Origin: P36-A1 sp049478495
GTDB lineage: Bacteria; Bacillota_I; Bacilli_A; JAJDGJ01
DNA length: 64,000 nucleotides
Assembly (NCBI RefSeq): GCF_049478495.1
Contig: NZ_CP168083.1
Coordinates: forward strand, 868,001-932,000
Reading direction: 5' to 3'
The position numbers and the translations under genes were made by a program. Each line of letters opens with the position of its first letter. Positions within the stretch are counted from its first letter, which is position 1. The notes beneath the pieces are model-generated. The model saw nothing but the letters and a program-made list of their open reading frames with translations. It was not told where the DNA came from and ran no database searches. Positions 63,041 to 64,000 of this stretch are shown one piece after another.

Positions 63041-64000
63041 TCAATTAAGCTTAATTCTGCTTTTTTTATTATGATATTTTTTTATGTTATATCCTATACA
63101 TATTAGTAAAAGCTCAGTTTTGACATTCTCTATCTTTTTTCTATGTATTCTAGTGTATTGATAATCTTGTTTAATTATTCCAAATGTTCCTTCTGCTTGG
63201 ATACTTCTTTGTTTTCTTAAGTTACTACCAAAATCTCCTGTAAGGTTTTCATTTACTTTTTTGTACATTTCTTCAAGCTCAGGTGTAACTGTTATCATTC
63301 TATTTCCTGCAGCTTTAGTGCATTCTGATTTGACTGGACAGTCATTACATTTAGTGCATTCATATTTATATTGTTTTTTTCCGTAGCCATTTACATCTAT
63401 TATATTTTCACTTATTAAAACATTAAACTCTTGATTTTCAGGACAAATTTTGAATCCATTTTCTGATGTTTTAAAGTTAATAGCTTGATATTTTTTCTTC
63501 TTAACAAAAGTTTTATCAAAATTAACTTTATTGAATAATGGGTATTTTAAAGTTAATTCCATATTGTGTTCTTTACAATATTTATAGTTTTCAAAACTAC
63601 CATATCCAGCATCACCTACTGGATACTGTGGATAACTTTTATATTTAGATTTATACAAATCCATTAATGGAATGAATGTTCTCAAATCATTGGCACACTG
63701 AAATATATCTGCAACCATTATATATTCACTTGAAACTCCTACTTGGATATTATACCCTGGTTTAAAAACTCCAGTATTGTTATAATAATCATATTTCATG
63801 TGCATGAAAGTGGCATCATGATCAGTTTTAGAGTAACTGTTTCTATTTTCAAATATTTTAAAATGTTCTTCATATTTAGCTAATCTTGAATAATAATCAT
63901 TTATTTTTTCATGTTTTCTTTGTAAATCGTGTTTTCTAGATCCTTTTCCATAAACAAACTCAATTTTTTGTTTTTTTATATTTATTTCAATATCTTCTAC
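63041..64000 (-). CDS. IS1182-family transposase (N-terminus beyond window)
   Basis: 319 residues are visible and the frame is open to the window edge; the ATG at 63805 is internal. The catalytic pattern is complete: SKTDHDATFMHMK (usually SKTDPDATFM; first Asp), YPVGDAGYGSFENY (second Asp), and RSIQAEGTFGIIKQDY (Glu). A cysteine cluster CTKCNDCPVKSECTK lies between, as in IS1182 proteins. LKPGYN reads FKPGYNIQVG here. No stop or frameshift is seen in this part. The inverted repeats of the element were not identified. Confidence 0.9.
   Translation of the reverse strand, partial: VEDIEINIKKQKIEFVYGKGSRKHDLQRKHEKINDYYSRLAKYEEHFKIFENRNSYSKTDHDATFMHMKYDYYNNTGVFKPGYNIQVGVSSEYIMVADIFQCANDLRTFIPLMDLYKSKYKSYPQYPVGDAGYGSFENYKYCKEHNMELTLKYPLFNKVNFDKTFVKKKKYQAINFKTSENGFKICPENQEFNVLISENIIDVNGYGKKQYKYECTKCNDCPVKSECTKAAGNRMITVTPELEEMYKKVNENLTGDFGSNLRKQRSIQAEGTFGIIKQDYQYTRIHRKKIENVKTELLLICIGYNIKKYHNKKSRIKLN

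Noticed and set aside
63041..63805. Truncated 254-residue transposase starting at the ATG at 63805
   Set aside because: The frame continues without a stop for 65 more codons to the window edge, and the upstream part carries the SKTD motif, so the ATG is internal.

Overview
The window is a very AT-rich (roughly 70-75 %) Bacillota-type chromosome segment, almost all transcribed on the + strand. Ribosome binding sites are strong GGAGG-type. TGA is a real stop codon (for example the gene ending at 51996), so this is genetic code 11 and not a code-4 mycoplasma. Conserved Bacillus-like gene orders (ylbF-rsmD-coaD, ynzC-tkt-yneF, rplU-prp-rpmA-obgE, ftsY-ylxM), a SEDS cell-wall polymerase, a short SMC, two ECF S-components and several Firmicutes RNA leaders suggest a reduced, walled member of the Bacilli close to the Mollicutes/Erysipelotrichia (inference). 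No replication origin, CRISPR array or prophage is visible.

Layout. 1-7165: peptide deformylase (partial, - strand), then ftsW/rodA-ylbF-rsmD-coaD-smc-ftsY-ylxM. 7416-8663: 14 tRNA genes made of repeated Val/Thr/Tyr/Gln/Lys/Leu genes, ending in two terminators. 8767-10163: 1.4 kb without a gene. 10164-21419: AbgT-type transporter, two amphipathic-helix stress-type proteins, two TrmA-family RNA methyltransferases, an EcsC protein, a pair of SWIM-domain proteins and Dps. 21515-26476: Dph6-like ATPase, FMN riboswitch plus ribU, AI-2E-type exporter, a threonine aldolase, and a nitrilase-fold protein that has lost its catalytic residues. 26848-45680: DNA repair (mutM, nfo, recJ, uvrC), coaE, apt, rel, hisS-aspS, ynzC, cyclophilin, tkt, yneF, an orphan citC homologue, rdgB, trmL and small unknown proteins.

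45750-53492: L21 leader and rplU-prp-rpmA, obgE, nadE, ruvAB, a candidate 6S RNA, then an apbE/NusG-II/Gx-transporter trio that resembles the flavinylation part of extracellular electron transfer loci, and a LiaF-like protein. 53547-61288: TPP riboswitch plus thiT, a candidate PD-(D/E)XK protein, an XRE and a LysR regulator, T-box plus leuS, and two lipoproteins. 61345-64000: a complete ISL3-family element with 8-bp target duplications, inserted in the loop of a rho-independent terminator, followed by an IS1182-family transposase that runs off the window.

Vitamin and cofactor supply is a recurring theme: riboflavin import (RibU, FMN riboswitch) could feed the ApbE flavin transferase, thiamine import (ThiT, TPP riboswitch) could serve transketolase, and coaD/coaE/nadE complete CoA and NAD. 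The most unusual items are the catalytically dead nitrilase coupled to threonine aldolase, the SNF2-type protein without its motor domain, the flavinylation trio, the 6S-like RNA and the IS inserted in a terminator loop.
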